A stretch of 64,000 nt of DNA from Sphingobium lignivorans (GCF_014203955.1 NZ_JACHKA010000001.1:248001-312000), one strand, 5' to 3'; shown: positions 51,160 through 61,490, counted from the first letter of the stretch. The notes: a model not told the origin generated them from the sequence alone. Made by a program: numbers and translations.

Positions 51160-51936
51160 TCAATCGGCGCGGCGTGCCCGCGCCGCCTCCTGAATGAAGC
51201 GGAAGACGGCGGCGTCGAACCCGGGGTCGGCCTTGCCTTCGCCCGTGCCGTGCCAGCTTTCCATGTCGCCGTAGAGCCGCGTCACGCCCTGCATCATCGC
51301 CGGGGTCGCGACGGACTGGAAGGGTGCGAGCAGCGCTTCCCATTCCCGCAGCAACGCCTGTGCCTCTTCCCCGGCCGGGTCGAGCGGCAGGGCGTCCTTG
51401 ATCCGTGCGCCGAGGTCGGCCCACCGTGCTGCATAGCGTTCCTGATCGAAATCCGCCGGCAGTGCGGCGTGAGCCGTGGTGAAATCGTCCTTTGCGTCTT
51501 CGGTCAGATATCGGTCGGTGATCGTCCGCCAGGTCTGTGTGTTCATGGTGTTTTCTCCATCCCGGATCAGCGAGCAGAAGGTCGCGACATCGATGGGCTC
51601 GCTGCGATCGATGCGGGACAGGATGGCCGAGAGGCGCGTGCGTGCGTCGGCGATCTCGCGTGCCTGCGCCGCCAGCGACGCGATCTGTGCGGCGATCAGC
51701 GCGCGCAGGTCCAGCCGTCGGCCGGCGGCAATGCGCTGGATCTGCGCAAGGCTGAGTCCGGCCCGTTTGAGCGCGAGGATCTGATGCACCCGCTCCAGCT
51801 CCGCCGGGCCGTAATGTCGCCGACCGGATGCCGTGCGCAGCGGCGTCACCAGTCCCCGCGCTTCATAGAAGCGCAGCGCGCGGGCCGTCAGGCCCGTGCG
51901 GCGGGCGACTTCGGCAATGTCGAGCGACTCGGTCAT
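51160..51936 (-). CDS. MerR-family regulator with TipAS ligand-binding domain
   Basis: The 258-residue protein has an N-terminal MerR helix-turn-helix (LDIAEVARRTGLTARALRFYEARGLV, YGPAELERVHQILALKRAGLSLAQI), a coiled-coil linker, and a C-terminal TipAS-like domain (YLTEDAKDDFTTAHAAL, ARWADLGARIKDALPL, WHGTGEGKADPGFDAAVFRFIQEAAR). Such regulators sense small molecules such as antibiotics. It is minus strand, converging with the dehydrogenase and followed by nothing obvious to control. Confidence 0.88.
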   Translation of the reverse strand: MTESLDIAEVARRTGLTARALRFYEARGLVTPLRTASGRRHYGPAELERVHQILALKRAGLSLAQIQRIAAGRRLDLRALIAAQIASLAAQAREIADARTRLSAILSRIDRSEPIDVATFCSLIRDGENTMNTQTWRTITDRYLTEDAKDDFTTAHAALPADFDQERYAARWADLGARIKDALPLDPAGEEAQALLREWEALLAPFQSVATPAMMQGVTRLYGDMESWHGTGEGKADPGFDAAVFRFIQEAARARRAD

Positions 51937-51991
51937 GCCGCGTCTATGCCACTTGACGCTGCGTCAACTTCAAGGGTCCTTGGACAGCGCG

Positions 51992-53224
51992 TCAGAGGCT
52001 GAGCATCAGCCCTGCCAGCGCCGCGCTCATCAGATTGGCGAGGCTGCCGGCGATCAGCGCCTTGATGCCCAGTTTCGCGATCATGGGCCGTTGATTGGGC
52101 GCGAGATTGCCGGTGACCGCCATCTGGATGGCAATGGACGAGAAGTTGGCGAAGCCACAGAGCGCGAAGGTCGTGATCGCAATCGTGGCCGGCGAGAGTG
52201 CGCCCTGGACCTGGCCGAGCTCGATATAGGCGACGAATTCGTTGAGCACGACCTTGGTGCCGAACAGACCGCCCGCGATCTGTGCCTCGCTCCAGGGAAT
52301 GTTGAGCAGCAGCATGACCGGCGCGAATATCTTGCCGAGCAGCATCTGGAAGCTGAGGCCCGGATAGCCGAACCAGTCGCCAACGCCCGCGAGGAGCCCG
52401 TTCGCCAGCGCGACCAGCGCCACGAAGGAGAGGACCATGGCACCCACGGCCACGGCCAGCTTGACGCCGGTCTGCGCGCCCTGCGCCGCCGCCATGATGA
52501 TGTTGGCGGGCTTCTCTTCCTCATGCGTCGCGTCCGGCAGGATCACCGGTTCGATCTCGGCATCGTCGGGGTGGTCCGGCATGATGATCTTGGCCATCAG
52601 AATGCCGCCCGGCGCTGCCATGAAGCTCGCGGCGAGCAGATAGTCGATCTGGATGCCCATGGAGGCATAAGCCGCGAGGATCGTCCCGGCCACGCCGGCC
52701 ATACCGCTCGACATGACGGTGAAGAGCTGCGCGGGCGTGAGGCTGGAGAGATAGGGGCGGATGACCAGCGGGCTTTCGCTCTGCCCCACGAAGACGTTCG
52801 CGGCGGCGCACAGGCTCTCCACTTTCGAGACACCGGTGACTTTCTGGATGCCGCCGCCCACCCAGCGCACGACGAGCTGCATGATGCCGAGATAATAGAG
52901 GATGGAGACGAGGCTGGCGAAGAAGATGATGACCGGCAGTGCCGCGATGGCGAAGCTGGTGCCCCCGACTTCCGGCCGGGCCAGCGGGCCGAAGATGAAA
53001 TCCGTGCCCGCCTGCGCATAATGCAGCAGGTTCGAGACGCCCTGCGCCATGCCGGCGATGACAGCCTTGCCGGCCGGCACGTAGAGCACCAGCAGCGCGA
53101 TGCCGGCCTGCAGTGCGAAGGCGGAAGCGACGACGCGCGGACGGATGGCGCGCCGGTTGTTCGAGAGCAGGAAGGCGATGGCGAGAATGGCGAGAATGCC
53201 GCCGAGGCCGATGACGATGGGCAT
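51992..53224 (-). CDS. Concentrative nucleoside transporter (NupC family)
   Basis: The 410-residue protein has eight to ten helices and CNT-family motifs: GGTSFAIAALPVIIFFASLVSILYYLGIMQ (in parts), SLCAAANVFVGQSESPLVIRPYL, MSSGMAGVAGTILAAYA, and near the end FALCGFANFSSIAIQ. It takes up nucleosides by ion symport across the inner membrane. The ATG at 53224 begins the first helix. Confidence 0.94.
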   Translation of the reverse strand: MPIVIGLGGILAILAIAFLLSNNRRAIRPRVVASAFALQAGIALLVLYVPAGKAVIAGMAQGVSNLLHYAQAGTDFIFGPLARPEVGGTSFAIAALPVIIFFASLVSILYYLGIMQLVVRWVGGGIQKVTGVSKVESLCAAANVFVGQSESPLVIRPYLSSLTPAQLFTVMSSGMAGVAGTILAAYASMGIQIDYLLAASFMAAPGGILMAKIIMPDHPDDAEIEPVILPDATHEEEKPANIIMAAAQGAQTGVKLAVAVGAMVLSFVALVALANGLLAGVGDWFGYPGLSFQMLLGKIFAPVMLLLNIPWSEAQIAGGLFGTKVVLNEFVAYIELGQVQGALSPATIAITTFALCGFANFSSIAIQMAVTGNLAPNQRPMIAKLGIKALIAGSLANLMSAALAGLMLSL

Positions 53225-53395
53225 GAAGAAGTGCGCGGTCCCCTGACCTCCTGCCCGAGCGGCGGAGGCACGGTCGCCCCTTATACAGGGGCGGGGCGCC
53301 GCGGCAATCCGGTGGCTCGGTCCGGGAGGATGGCGCCGTCGCGGCCGGTGCGACCTGTGGCACTTCGCCTTCGCTCGGGCCCTCCCGACGTCTCC

Positions 53396-53848
53396 TCAGA
53401 GCGCCGCGAGAATCGATCCGGCCAGCTTTTCGGGCTGCCGGGAGCCGATGAAGAGCACTGTCCCGTCGCGCAGCACGATCTTCACCGCGCGGTTGCCGCG
53501 CGCGCTGTACATCCGCCCCTCGCGTCCGATCCTGAGCCCCCAGCCGCCGAAATCGCGCAGCGGCCGGTATGTCACCGCTTCCACATGAGCGATGTCCATG
53601 AGCGGCACGCGCCGGCGCAATCCGGCCGGAAAGCCGAACTCGATCTCCTTCTCGTCCACCCTGGTCACGAGGCGGAAGGCATATTGGAGGGTCGCGAGGA
53701 TGGCCGCCACTGCCGCGAGCAACGCGAGCGCGCCGGCGACCTCATCGCGCGGCGCGGAGACCAGTGCCGCGATCGCGACCGCGCCGATGACGGCTAGCAC
53801 TGCCGCGAGCACGCCGGGGGAGAACCGCTGTTCCTCGTGAAATCGCAT
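53396..53848 (-). CDS. Hypothetical membrane protein with PH-like domain
   Basis: This 150-residue protein has two hydrophobic helices near the N-terminus (LAAVLAVIGAVAIAALV and AGALALLAAVAAILATL) and then a soluble region with the strand pattern of bacterial PH domains (VDEKEIEFGF, PLMDIAHVEAVTY, RAVKIVLRDGTVLFIGSRQPEKL). Family by resemblance only; function unknown. It is minus strand, 21 bases after the M20 hydrolase start region. Confidence 0.7.
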   Translation of the reverse strand: MRFHEEQRFSPGVLAAVLAVIGAVAIAALVSAPRDEVAGALALLAAVAAILATLQYAFRLVTRVDEKEIEFGFPAGLRRRVPLMDIAHVEAVTYRPLRDFGGWGLRIGREGRMYSARGNRAVKIVLRDGTVLFIGSRQPEKLAGSILAAL

Positions 53849-53869
53849 CCATGTCTCTCCCCGGACGGG

Positions 53870-55198
53870 TCAGCTCCGTGGCGGTGCCAGCAGCTCCAGC
53901 GCCGCTGCCGTCATGGCCGTGGCACCGGTCACCACCGCCGGTTCGGGCGATATCTTGAACAGCGGCGAGTGATGGGAGGCAATCGGCGCGCCGCCTGCCT
54001 TCTCCGCGTCCAGCCAGGCCTGCTCGGCGCCACCCACGGCGATGTAATAGCCTTTTACCCCGGTGTCCGGCGTGACGAAATAGGCGAAGTCCTCCGCACC
54101 CATCGTCTTCTGTTCGAAAGGCGTCACCTTGTCCGGCCCAAGCGCCTGCGCCACTGCCGCGTTGAGCTGCCGGGCGAGGGCGGGATAATTCGCGGTGACC
54201 GGCGTGCTCTCCACGACGTTCACGACCGGCATCTTGTCCTTAGGCATGCCGTTCAGTGTCGCGATGCCGCTCGCGATGCGGCGGATGCCGTCGATCAGCC
54301 GATCCCGTTCCGTCTGGTTGTTTGCCCGCACCGTGAGTTCGAGCTTGGCCTCTTCGGAAATGATGTTGTGCTTGGAACCGGCGTGGAAACTGCCCACGGT
54401 GATGACGCCCGGATCGAGCGGGGGGCGTTCGCGGCTGATGAGCCCCTGCAGCGCGATCACCATCTGCGAGGCCATGTAGACCGGGTCCTTGCCCATGTGC
54501 GGCGCCGCGCCGTGGGCGCCCACGCCCGGAAAGATCACGTCGACCGCGTCGGCCGAGGAATATTGCGTGCCTTCCGCCGCCGAGACGGTGCCCGCGAGCC
54601 GGGACGCGTCGACGTGGAAGGCAAGCGCATAGTCCGGCTTGGGGAAGCGCGTGTAGAGCCCGTCCTTCACCATCGCGATCGCGCCGCCGATCCGCTCTTC
54701 CGCCGGCTGCACGACGAACAGAACGGTGCCGGACCAGCGATCCTTCATGGCCGCCAACTGCCGCGCGGTGGCGATCAGCCCGGTAATGTGCGTGTCATGC
54801 CCGCAGGCATGCATGACCGGCTTCTCCACACCGTCGATGTCGACCTGACGCGCCTTGCTGGCCATGGGCAGGCCGGAGCGTTCCTCGACCGGCAGGCCGT
54901 CCATGTCCGCGCGGATTAGTACGGTCGGGCCAGCGCCGTTCTTCAGGACGCCCACCACGCCGGTGCCGCCCACCTTCTCCGTCACCACCACGCCGGGCAC
55001 AGCCCGCAGCGCGGCGGCCATCTTCCCGGCCGTGCGGTCTTCGCGGAAGGAGAGTTCGGGGTTGCGGTGGAAGTCCTCCCACATCGCGCCGAGGTCCTTC
55101 TTGTAGTCGGCGCGGATCGCGGTGGCGTAATCGGTCTCGGCAAGCGCGGGCTGGCCGGCAAGAACGGCCGCCAGGACGGCCGGGATGGTGATGCGCAT
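53870..55198 (-). CDS. Exported M20 amidohydrolase (hippurate/IAA-amino acid hydrolase type)
   Basis: The 442-residue protein has a signal peptide (ITIPAVLAAVLAGQPALA), so it acts in the periplasm, unlike most relatives. Metal-site motifs of the M20D family are HACGHDTHITGL and the later PAEERIGGAIAMV, SKHNIISEEAKLELTVR, KTMGAEDFAYF and SHHSPLFKI. It should cleave N-acyl or N-aroyl amino acids. AAAAGGGG precedes the ATG. It is the first of two minus-strand genes before NupC, an unrelated function. Confidence 0.9.
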   Translation of the reverse strand: MRITIPAVLAAVLAGQPALAETDYATAIRADYKKDLGAMWEDFHRNPELSFREDRTAGKMAAALRAVPGVVVTEKVGGTGVVGVLKNGAGPTVLIRADMDGLPVEERSGLPMASKARQVDIDGVEKPVMHACGHDTHITGLIATARQLAAMKDRWSGTVLFVVQPAEERIGGAIAMVKDGLYTRFPKPDYALAFHVDASRLAGTVSAAEGTQYSSADAVDVIFPGVGAHGAAPHMGKDPVYMASQMVIALQGLISRERPPLDPGVITVGSFHAGSKHNIISEEAKLELTVRANNQTERDRLIDGIRRIASGIATLNGMPKDKMPVVNVVESTPVTANYPALARQLNAAVAQALGPDKVTPFEQKTMGAEDFAYFVTPDTGVKGYYIAVGGAEQAWLDAEKAGGAPIASHHSPLFKISPEPAVVTGATAMTAAALELLAPPRS

Positions 55199-55435
55199 AT
55201 ATTTCCCCTTTTGGGCAAGCCTATCCAGCGCGGGGGCGGATGTCATCGGGATTTTTTGCGGACGCGAAGAGACGGCCGGGGCGCGCAGGGCGCCCGTTCC
55301 GCTGGCCGGAGCGACCAGCCCCGACGAAGGAAAGCGCACCGGCCGGGCGAGGGCACCGGAGCGGGAAGGAGTCCGCTGCGCCCCCTCCTCAAGGCCGCTC
55401 TTTCCGCATGGCGCCAAAGTGGATATGGATCGCGC

Positions 55436-56128
55436 ATGCCAGCCTCCTCCACGCCGGATTTCCCCCGCGCCCGCCTCTCCACTTCGCTGTTCTTCTTCTC
55501 GGTCTTCTACGGGGGAATGGTTTGCGTCGCCGGCGTGCTCGGCAACAAGCAGGTGTCCTTGGGCCCGTTGTCGGCGATCGGCCCACTGCTCGGCGTGGGA
55601 ACGTTGGCGGTGGAAGCGGGCATCTTTGCCTTCCTGCTGCTCGTGGTGGTGTCGAGCGCCGTTGCCGAAGTGCATGGGCGTGCCCTTGCCAACCGGCTGG
55701 TCGTCTACGGCTTCGTTCCGTTGCTTACCTCCATGGCGCTTTCCTGGCTGGTGCACTGGCTGCCCGCCTCGCAGGAGATGCAGCCGGCCAATCGCGAGGC
55801 GATCCAGCTCGTGCTGGGCGCGACATCGCGCATCTGGGGGGCGGGCATCATCGCTTACGGCATTTCGCAGACGCTCAATGTGACGCTCTTCGCCTGGCTC
55901 AAGGGGCGCGAGGGCAGTCGCCTGCTCTGGCTGCGCGCCGCAATTGCCAGCATCCTCTCGCAGATCGTCGATACGCTGCTGTTCGTATCGATCGCCTTCT
56001 ATGGGGTGTTCCCGATCGGCGACCTGCTCATCGGGCAGATGCTCGCCAAGGTCGTGCTGTCGGCGCTGATGGTGCCGCCGCTCATCTATGTTTTCGTGGC
56101 GCTCGCACGTCGCCTGGACGCGCACTGA
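55436..56128 (+). CDS. Queuosine-precursor transporter, VUT (YhhQ) family
   Basis: The 230-residue integral membrane protein has about six helices with VUT-family features: [78 protein letters not shown] and [18 protein letters not shown]. coli YhhQ imports the queuosine precursors preQ0/preQ1. The frame is open upstream, but the ATG at 55436 gives the family's usual length. It precedes argB by 70 bp. Confidence 0.88.
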   Translation: MPASSTPDFPRARLSTSLFFFSVFYGGMVCVAGVLGNKQVSLGPLSAIGPLLGVGTLAVEAGIFAFLLLVVVSSAVAEVHGRALANRLVVYGFVPLLTSMALSWLVHWLPASQEMQPANREAIQLVLGATSRIWGAGIIAYGISQTLNVTLFAWLKGREGSRLLWLRAAIASILSQIVDTLLFVSIAFYGVFPIGDLLIGQMLAKVVLSALMVPPLIYVFVALARRLDAH

Positions 56129-56198
56129 CCCCAGGCGAACGCACCCGGGACGGCGGCATTTCTTGCGCCTGTTCCCGCAAGGGCTTATGCGCGCGCGC

Positions 56199-57104
56199 AT
56201 GACCAATCATCACGCGCCCGACCCCGCCCTGCTCGCCAAGGCCGAAACCCTGACTGAAGCGCTGCCCTACATGCAGCGCTATGCCGGCGAGACGTTCGTC
56301 GTGAAATATGGCGGCCATGCCATGGGCGATCCGGAAGCCGCCCGCGACTTCGCGGAGGATGTCGTGCTCATGAAAATGGTCGGCATCAACGTGGTCGTCG
56401 TGCATGGCGGCGGTCCGCAGATCGGTGCCATGCTCAAGAAGCTGGGCGTGGAAAGCAAGTTCGTGAACGGCCTGCGCGTGACCGATGCGGAGACCGCGCA
56501 GATCGCCGAGATGGTCCTGGCGGGCTCCATCAACAAGGAGATCGTGGGCTGGATCAGCCAGGCCGGCGGCCGGGCGGTCGGCATTTCCGGCAAGGATGCC
56601 GGCCTCGTGCTGTGCGAGAAAGTGGGCGACAAGCGCGAGCCGGACCCGAACAGCGGGATCGAGCGCAATGTCGATCTCGGCTTCGTCGGCGATCCGGTGC
56701 GGATCGACCGGCGCATTCTCGACAGTCTCTCGCGTGACGGCATCATTCCGGTCGTGGCGCCGGTCGGCATCGGTGCCGACGGCCAGACTTACAATGTGAA
56801 CGCCGACACCATGGCCGGGGCGATCGCGGCGGAGCTCAACGCGCGGCGTTTCTTCCTGCTGACCGACGTCCCGGGCGTGCTGAGCAAGGAGAAGGCGCTG
56901 CTGAGCGACCTCGATCCGGCGAAGATCGGCGCGCTGGTCGCGGACGGCACCATTTCCGGGGGAATGATTCCCAAGGTCGAGACCTGCGTGAAGGCGGTCG
57001 AAGGCGGGGTGGATGCCGCCGTGATCCTCGACGGGCGCGTGCCGCATGTCATGCTGCTGGAGGTCTTCACCAGGCAGGGCGCGGGAACGCTGGTGCATCT
57101 CTAG
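56199..57104 (+). CDS. argB: Acetylglutamate kinase
   Basis: The 301-residue enzyme phosphorylates N-acetylglutamate, the second step of arginine synthesis. Motifs: [13 protein letters not shown] (ATP loop), [40 protein letters not shown] (substrate), and [21 protein letters not shown] and the C-terminal [21 protein letters not shown]. An ATG four codons upstream (56187), preceded by AAGGG, is an equally possible start. It is plus strand. Confidence 0.95.
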   Translation: MTNHHAPDPALLAKAETLTEALPYMQRYAGETFVVKYGGHAMGDPEAARDFAEDVVLMKMVGINVVVVHGGGPQIGAMLKKLGVESKFVNGLRVTDAETAQIAEMVLAGSINKEIVGWISQAGGRAVGISGKDAGLVLCEKVGDKREPDPNSGIERNVDLGFVGDPVRIDRRILDSLSRDGIIPVVAPVGIGADGQTYNVNADTMAGAIAAELNARRFFLLTDVPGVLSKEKALLSDLDPAKIGALVADGTISGGMIPKVETCVKAVEGGVDAAVILDGRVPHVMLLEVFTRQGAGTLVHL

Positions 57105-57185
57105 GCCGTACGGCGCGGGCTTGCATCCGGACGGTCGCGGACACATCTCCCTTCGGTCGGTTTTCCACGCCTCGCCCCTAAGCGC

Positions 57186-57215
57186 TTGTCCCCGGTGTAT
57201 TAGCTGGGCTAGACT
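57186..57215 (+). promoter_or_regulatory. Possible sigma-70-type promoter of the yggT operon
   Basis: TTGTCC, 18 bases, TAGACT lies 31 bases before the yggT ATG, after a gap of 80 bases from argB. It is a fair match to a housekeeping promoter, but GC-rich alphaproteobacterial promoters are poorly defined. Confidence 0.4.
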
Positions 57216-57245
57216 CCCTCCATCCCTTCTTCCACAGGATAAATC

Positions 57246-57539
57246 ATGGCCCTTGCCCTCATCCAGACGCTGGCGATCCTGCTCAACGTGGCATGGTGGA
57301 TCATCATCGTGCAGGCGATCCTGAGCTGGCTCATCGCGTTCAATGTGATCAACATGAGCAATGACATCATGCGCAGCATCTGGATCGCGCTCGATCGACT
57401 GACGGAACCGCTCTACCGGCCGATCCGGCGCATCATGCCCGATCTTGGCGCGCTCGATCTCTCGCCGATGGTTGTGCTCATCATCATCATCATTCTGCAG
57501 GGGCCGGGCCTGACCGCGCTGGCGTCCTTGCTGCTCTGA
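57246..57539 (+). CDS. YggT-family membrane protein
   Basis: The 97-residue protein has two hydrophobic helices (about residues 4-25 and 70-95) and the YggT motif IVQAILSWLIAFNVINMSND with WIALDRLTEPLYRPIRRIMP between. YggT proteins are small membrane proteins of uncertain function, sometimes linked to osmotic stress. AGGA precedes the ATG. It starts a four- or five-gene operon with DUF167, folD, an exported protein and marC. Confidence 0.92.
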   Translation: MALALIQTLAILLNVAWWIIIVQAILSWLIAFNVINMSNDIMRSIWIALDRLTEPLYRPIRRIMPDLGALDLSPMVVLIIIIILQGPGLTALASLLL

Positions 57540-57545
57540 CGGCGC

Positions 57546-57869
57546 GTGCCGGTCCGCCGCGACGGCGCCGATCTCATGCTTGCCGTCCGGCTCACGCCGC
57601 GCGCGGCACGCGAGCGGATTGGCGGCACCTTCGCGGACGCGCATGGCCAGCGCTGGCTGCAGGTCAGCGTCACTGCGCCGCCGGACAAGGGCCGGGCCAA
57701 TGCGGCGCTCGTCGCGCTGCTGGCCAAGCGGCTCCGGCTACCGCAATCATCGATTTTACTGGAGACAGGGGATACCAACCGGCTAAAGCGCCTGCGGCTC
57801 ACGGGCGCAGATCCGGGGGCTGAAGAGTCTTTGAGAGATATTGCCGGACAGGAGCGTAGCACAGCATGA
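57546..57869 (+). CDS. DUF167 (YggU) family protein
   Basis: The 107-residue product starts at a GTG, six bases after the yggT stop, and ends in an ATGA overlap with folD. The DUF167 core is clear: [60 protein letters not shown] in pieces, and RLKRLRLTG. The family is conserved beside yggT; the function is unknown. Confidence 0.92.
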   Translation: MPVRRDGADLMLAVRLTPRAARERIGGTFADAHGQRWLQVSVTAPPDKGRANAALVALLAKRLRLPQSSILLETGDTNRLKRLRLTGADPGAEESLRDIAGQERSTA

Positions 57870-58762
57870 CTTTGGGCAAGGAAATCGACGGCAAGGCTTT
57901 CGCGGCGGGGCTGCGGGGACGCATCGCAGATATCGTGCCGGGTTTCGTGGCCCAGAAGGGCCGCAAGCCGGGCCTTGCCGTGGTGCTGGTGGGCGAGGAT
58001 CCGGCCAGCAGCGTCTATGTGCGCTCCAAGGGCAAGGCGACGGTCGAGGTCGGCATGGAGAGCCTCGAGTTCAAGCGCCCCGCGATGATCAGCCAGGAAG
58101 AGCTGATCGAGCTGGTCGAGGAGCTGAACGCCGATGACAGTGTCGACGGCATTCTCGTCCAGTTGCCGTTGCCCAAGCATCTCGACGATGCGGCGGTGAT
58201 CGCCACAATCGATCCTGCCAAGGATGTCGACGGTTTCCATGTCGTCAATGCCGGCAAGCTGGCGGTGGGCGATCCCACGGCGCTGGTGCCATGCACGCCG
58301 CTTGGTTGCCTGATGCTGCTGAAGGATGAACTCGGCGATCTGTCCGGCAAGGAAGCGGTGGTCATCGGCCGCTCGAACATTGTCGGCAAGCCGATGGCGC
58401 AGCTTCTGCTTGGCGAGAGCTGCACGGTGACCATCGCGCACAGCCGCACGCATGATATCGCCAGCGTCGTGCATCGCGCGGACATCGTCGTTGCGGCGGT
58501 GGGCCGGCCGGAGATGGTCAAGGGCAGCTGGATCAAGCCCGGCGCCACGGTCATCGATGTCGGCATCAATCGCGTTCCTGCCGAAGAGGAAGGCAAGACG
58601 AAGATCGTGGGCGATGTGGCCACGGCCGAGGCGATCAATCATGTCGCGGCGATCACGCCCGTGCCGGGCGGGGTCGGCCCCATGACCATTGCCGTCCTGC
58701 TGCGTAACACGCTGGTCGCGGCGCATGTCCGTGCCGGCCTGCCGGTGCCCGAGGGGCTTTGA
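57866..58762 (+). CDS. folD: Methylenetetrahydrofolate dehydrogenase / cyclohydrolase
   Basis: The 298-residue bifunctional enzyme oxidises 5,10-methylene-THF to 10-formyl-THF, supplying one-carbon units. Motifs include the catalytic [16 protein letters not shown] (Lys in the active site), [29 protein letters not shown], the NADP-site [17 protein letters not shown] and [16 protein letters not shown]. It overlaps its neighbours by four bases on each side (ATGA before, TTGA after). Confidence 0.97.
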   Translation: MTLGKEIDGKAFAAGLRGRIADIVPGFVAQKGRKPGLAVVLVGEDPASSVYVRSKGKATVEVGMESLEFKRPAMISQEELIELVEELNADDSVDGILVQLPLPKHLDDAAVIATIDPAKDVDGFHVVNAGKLAVGDPTALVPCTPLGCLMLLKDELGDLSGKEAVVIGRSNIVGKPMAQLLLGESCTVTIAHSRTHDIASVVHRADIVVAAVGRPEMVKGSWIKPGATVIDVGINRVPAEEEGKTKIVGDVATAEAINHVAAITPVPGGVGPMTIAVLLRNTLVAAHVRAGLPVPEGL

Positions 58763-59475
58763 TCGGCCGGGCCGCCTCCTTCGCGGCCTGCGCGCTGCTG
58801 CTCGGCGCGACCACGGTCGCGGCCGATGCGCAGCAGCGCCGGCCGCGCGGCGCGCTCAGTGCCAATCCCAGCGCCATCGTGTCGGCGGAGCTCGCCTTTG
58901 CCCGGCTGGCGCGGGAGAAGGGGCAGTGGACGGCCTTCCGCGAAACGGCGGAAAAGGATGCGGTCATGTTCGTGCCGGATGCGGTGAACGCGCAGAGCTG
59001 GCTCCGGAAACGTGCCGATCCTCCCGAAACCGTCTCCTGGCGTCCCGATCGCGTCTTCGTGTCGTGCGACGGCACCTATGCCCTCTCCACCGGACCCTGG
59101 AGCGGGCCGAATGATACCGCTGGCAGCTTCTACACCGTGTGGCGTCGCCAGAAGAATGGCGACTACAAGTGGGTTCTGGATTTCGGCACCACCAAGCCGG
59201 CTCCGGCGCAGGAAGAAGGCGTCATCGAGGGCAAGGTCGCGACCTGTGCGGGCGGCTCACGGCCGGACCGGCGCGGGGATGATCCCGCGCGCGACCCGGT
59301 GCTGATCGCCAATCCGCCGCCGCTTTCGGGCGAGGGGCAGTCCGCGGATGGTTCGCTGCGCTGGCGCTGGGCGCGCGAGGAGAAGAGCCGCGTGTTCGAG
59401 CTGTTCATGCGGCAGGCCGATGGCGAGCAATCCGTCCTGCGCGTGGTCGAGCCGGTCGCGGAGACAGCTCCATGA
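58759..59475 (+). CDS. Exported protein, SnoaL/NTF2-like
   Basis: The 238-residue protein starts at a TTG overlapping the folD stop. It has a signal peptide ([18 protein letters not shown]) and a domain of the SnoaL-like/DUF4440 kind: [31 protein letters not shown] in the first half and a C-terminal part with [21 protein letters not shown], the usual NTF2-like closing strands. Function unknown. Its stop overlaps marC (ATGA), so it is part of the yggT-folD operon. Confidence 0.78.
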   Translation: MIGRAASFAACALLLGATTVAADAQQRRPRGALSANPSAIVSAELAFARLAREKGQWTAFRETAEKDAVMFVPDAVNAQSWLRKRADPPETVSWRPDRVFVSCDGTYALSTGPWSGPNDTAGSFYTVWRRQKNGDYKWVLDFGTTKPAPAQEEGVIEGKVATCAGGSRPDRRGDDPARDPVLIANPPPLSGEGQSADGSLRWRWAREEKSRVFELFMRQADGEQSVLRVVEPVAETAP

Positions 59476-60092
59476 TCGAGTTGTTCCTTTCCGCTTTTGT
59501 CACCTTGTTCGTGGTGATCGATCCGCCGGGCTGCGCGCCGATCTTCTACGGCCTGACCACGGATGCGACATCGGCGCAGCGGCGGCGCATGGCGATCCGC
59601 GCCGTCCTGGTCGCGACGTTCATTCTCGTCGGCTTTGCCGCGGTCGGCGAGCAGCTGCTGCACGCGCTCGGCATCAGCCTCGAGGCTTTCCGGATCGCGG
59701 GCGGCATCATGCTTTTCTTCATCGCCATGGACATGGTGTTCGAGAAGCGGACCCAGCGTCGCGAGGACCGGGCCCAGAAAGTGAAGGAGACGCCCGAGAT
59801 CGAGGACGTCTCCGTCTTCCCCATGGCCATGCCCATGATCGCGGGTCCGGGCTCCATCGCCACGGTCATGCTGCTGATGGCACGGGCAGATGGTGCGCCG
59901 GAGAGCTTCGCCGTGCTGGCAGCGCTGGCCGCCAATCTCATCCTCATGATCCTCGCGCTGCTGGCGGTCGGGCCGATCATGCGGCTGTTCGGCGGGCAGG
60001 TGGAAGCCGTCATCACGCGCCTTCTGGGCGTGATCCTGGCCGCGCTCGCCGTCCAGTTCGTGCTCGACGGGCTGGAGGGCAGCATCCTGTAG
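59472..60092 (+). CDS. MarC-family inner-membrane protein
   Basis: The 206-residue membrane protein has six helices and MarC-family sequences: LFVVIDPPGCAPIFYGLT, RIAGGIMLFFIAMDMVF, SVFPMAMPMIAGPGSIATVMLL and a C-terminal VITRLLGVILAALAVQFVLDGL. The MarC name comes from E. coli but the function is unproven. It is the last gene of its operon and converges on desB. Confidence 0.93.
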   Translation: MIELFLSAFVTLFVVIDPPGCAPIFYGLTTDATSAQRRRMAIRAVLVATFILVGFAAVGEQLLHALGISLEAFRIAGGIMLFFIAMDMVFEKRTQRREDRAQKVKETPEIEDVSVFPMAMPMIAGPGSIATVMLLMARADGAPESFAVLAALAANLILMILALLAVGPIMRLFGGQVEAVITRLLGVILAALAVQFVLDGLEGSIL

Positions 60093-60135
60093 CGGCCCGG
60101 CGGGTACGTCCCGCTGCGGGCCGCTCGGGCGCTGC

Positions 60136-61392
60136 TTACTGTTTGCCCGCCACCGAATAAGTGATCGCGGCGTTGCGGGTCTTCTGGAACTCGGGAACCG
60201 AAAGACCGCGGAAAGCGGCGTAGACGTCGATATTCCCGATGCCCAGCACGGCCGCCATCTTCTCCAGCATGAAGAAGATCACCCCATAATGGATCATGCC
60301 GATCCAGTCGCGGTTTCGGATGAGGCTCTTCTCCTCTTCCGTGAGGTCCGATTCCGCAAACAGCCCCTCCGGATCCTCGACGAAGCGCTTGCGGAAGTCC
60401 GGCTCTATGAGGCGGTGCAGGAAGTGGTTGATACGGAAGCCTTTCACGGCCCTGTCGATGGTGAAGGGATATGTGCCCTCGATCTCCTCGACGCCGGCCA
60501 GCTCGCGCTTCGCCCGGGCGCGCAGTGCCTCGTCGCTTTCCGCTGGCGGCGCGGCATCGCCCTGGTCCTCGAAGAGCATGGTCGCGATGGCCGTCATGGA
60601 GGGGAGGAAATAGCTCTGGTGCAGCGTTTTCACGTCCGGCGAGAGCGCGCCGCGCATCAGCAGCCACATCACCACTTCCGCACCTTCCCAGCCGCCCTTC
60701 TTCGCCAGGTCGGTCACGGTCGCGCCGAGCAGCGATTCGGGGTCGTTGGCGAGGCGCTCCATGAACTCCATGTCCCACTCGGTATTGTTGAAGCCCGCGC
60801 GTTCGCCATGGACCTGGTGCGAGAGGCCGCCTGTGCCGGCGATCGCGACCTTGATGTCCCTGGGGTAGCTCTGGATCGCGCGGCGCAGTGAGCGACCGAA
60901 GTTCCAGAAGCGCCGCGCTTTGGGGATGGGGTGCTGCAGCACGCCGCACTGGAGCGGCACGATCCGGCATGGCCAGCCATGCTCATGCGGCAGCAGCACG
61001 GACAGCGGCGAGAAGGCCCCGTGATCGAGCCCCATGCCCTGCCAGTAGGCAAGGTCGAATTCGTCGGCGACGAGGCACTCTGCGATATGTTTGGCGAGCT
61101 CGGGATCGCCCTTGATCGGCGGCAGGTCGCGCTGGCCGCCGCCTTCGTCCGCAGGCGAATATTCCTCGCCTACGCCCAGCGCGAAATGCGAATAATGCTC
61201 GAAAAAGGAGGTCATGTGGTCGTTATAGACGTAGAAGATCACGTCCGGCTTCTGCTCGGCCAGCCACTGCTTCACCGGCTCGAAACCCTGGAAGATCGGC
61301 GCCCAGACCGGATCGTCATATTTGTTCGCATCGTGGGCGAACGCGATGGTGGGCGTATGCGAGACGGCGAAACCGCCGATGATCTTTGCCAT
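60136..61392 (-). CDS. desB: Gallate dioxygenase (single-chain LigAB-type)
   Basis: The 418-residue class II extradiol dioxygenase opens gallate to 4-oxalomesaconate. The N-terminal LigB-like part carries the Fe(II) ligands His12, His59 and Glu239 and the acid-base region His124, His192, His195; the C-terminal LigA-like part, fused in one chain, has Glu377, Tyr391 and Tyr412. I recall the same numbers from the SYK-6 DesB structure. The internal start at 61392 follows AGGAGAGG; an upstream extension of 60 residues is not typical. It is an intact lignin-aromatic pathway enzyme. Upstream inverted repeats may be operators for a gallate-responsive regulator; none is in the window. Confidence 0.96.
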   Translation of the reverse strand: MAKIIGGFAVSHTPTIAFAHDANKYDDPVWAPIFQGFEPVKQWLAEQKPDVIFYVYNDHMTSFFEHYSHFALGVGEEYSPADEGGGQRDLPPIKGDPELAKHIAECLVADEFDLAYWQGMGLDHGAFSPLSVLLPHEHGWPCRIVPLQCGVLQHPIPKARRFWNFGRSLRRAIQSYPRDIKVAIAGTGGLSHQVHGERAGFNNTEWDMEFMERLANDPESLLGATVTDLAKKGGWEGAEVVMWLLMRGALSPDVKTLHQSYFLPSMTAIATMLFEDQGDAAPPAESDEALRARAKRELAGVEEIEGTYPFTIDRAVKGFRINHFLHRLIEPDFRKRFVEDPEGLFAESDLTEEEKSLIRNRDWIGMIHYGVIFFMLEKMAAVLGIGNIDVYAAFRGLSVPEFQKTRNAAITYSVAGKQ

Positions 61393-61444
61393 ATGACCTC
61401 TCCTGCATGTTCGGCTTCCGGGTCCGCCCGGTGCTGAGCAATGC

Positions 61445-61490
61445 CGGCAGACTGCCGAACTTCTGTATGTGACACAAACGAAATTTTTCG
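61445..61490 (-). promoter_or_regulatory. Inverted repeats upstream of desB
   Basis: Three small symmetric elements lie 53-98 bases before the desB start: CGGCAG-a-CTGCCG (61445-61457), TGTG-a-CACA (61468-61476) and CGAAA-tt-TTTCG (61479-61490). Together they look like an operator region for a gallate-responsive regulator. Confidence 0.45.
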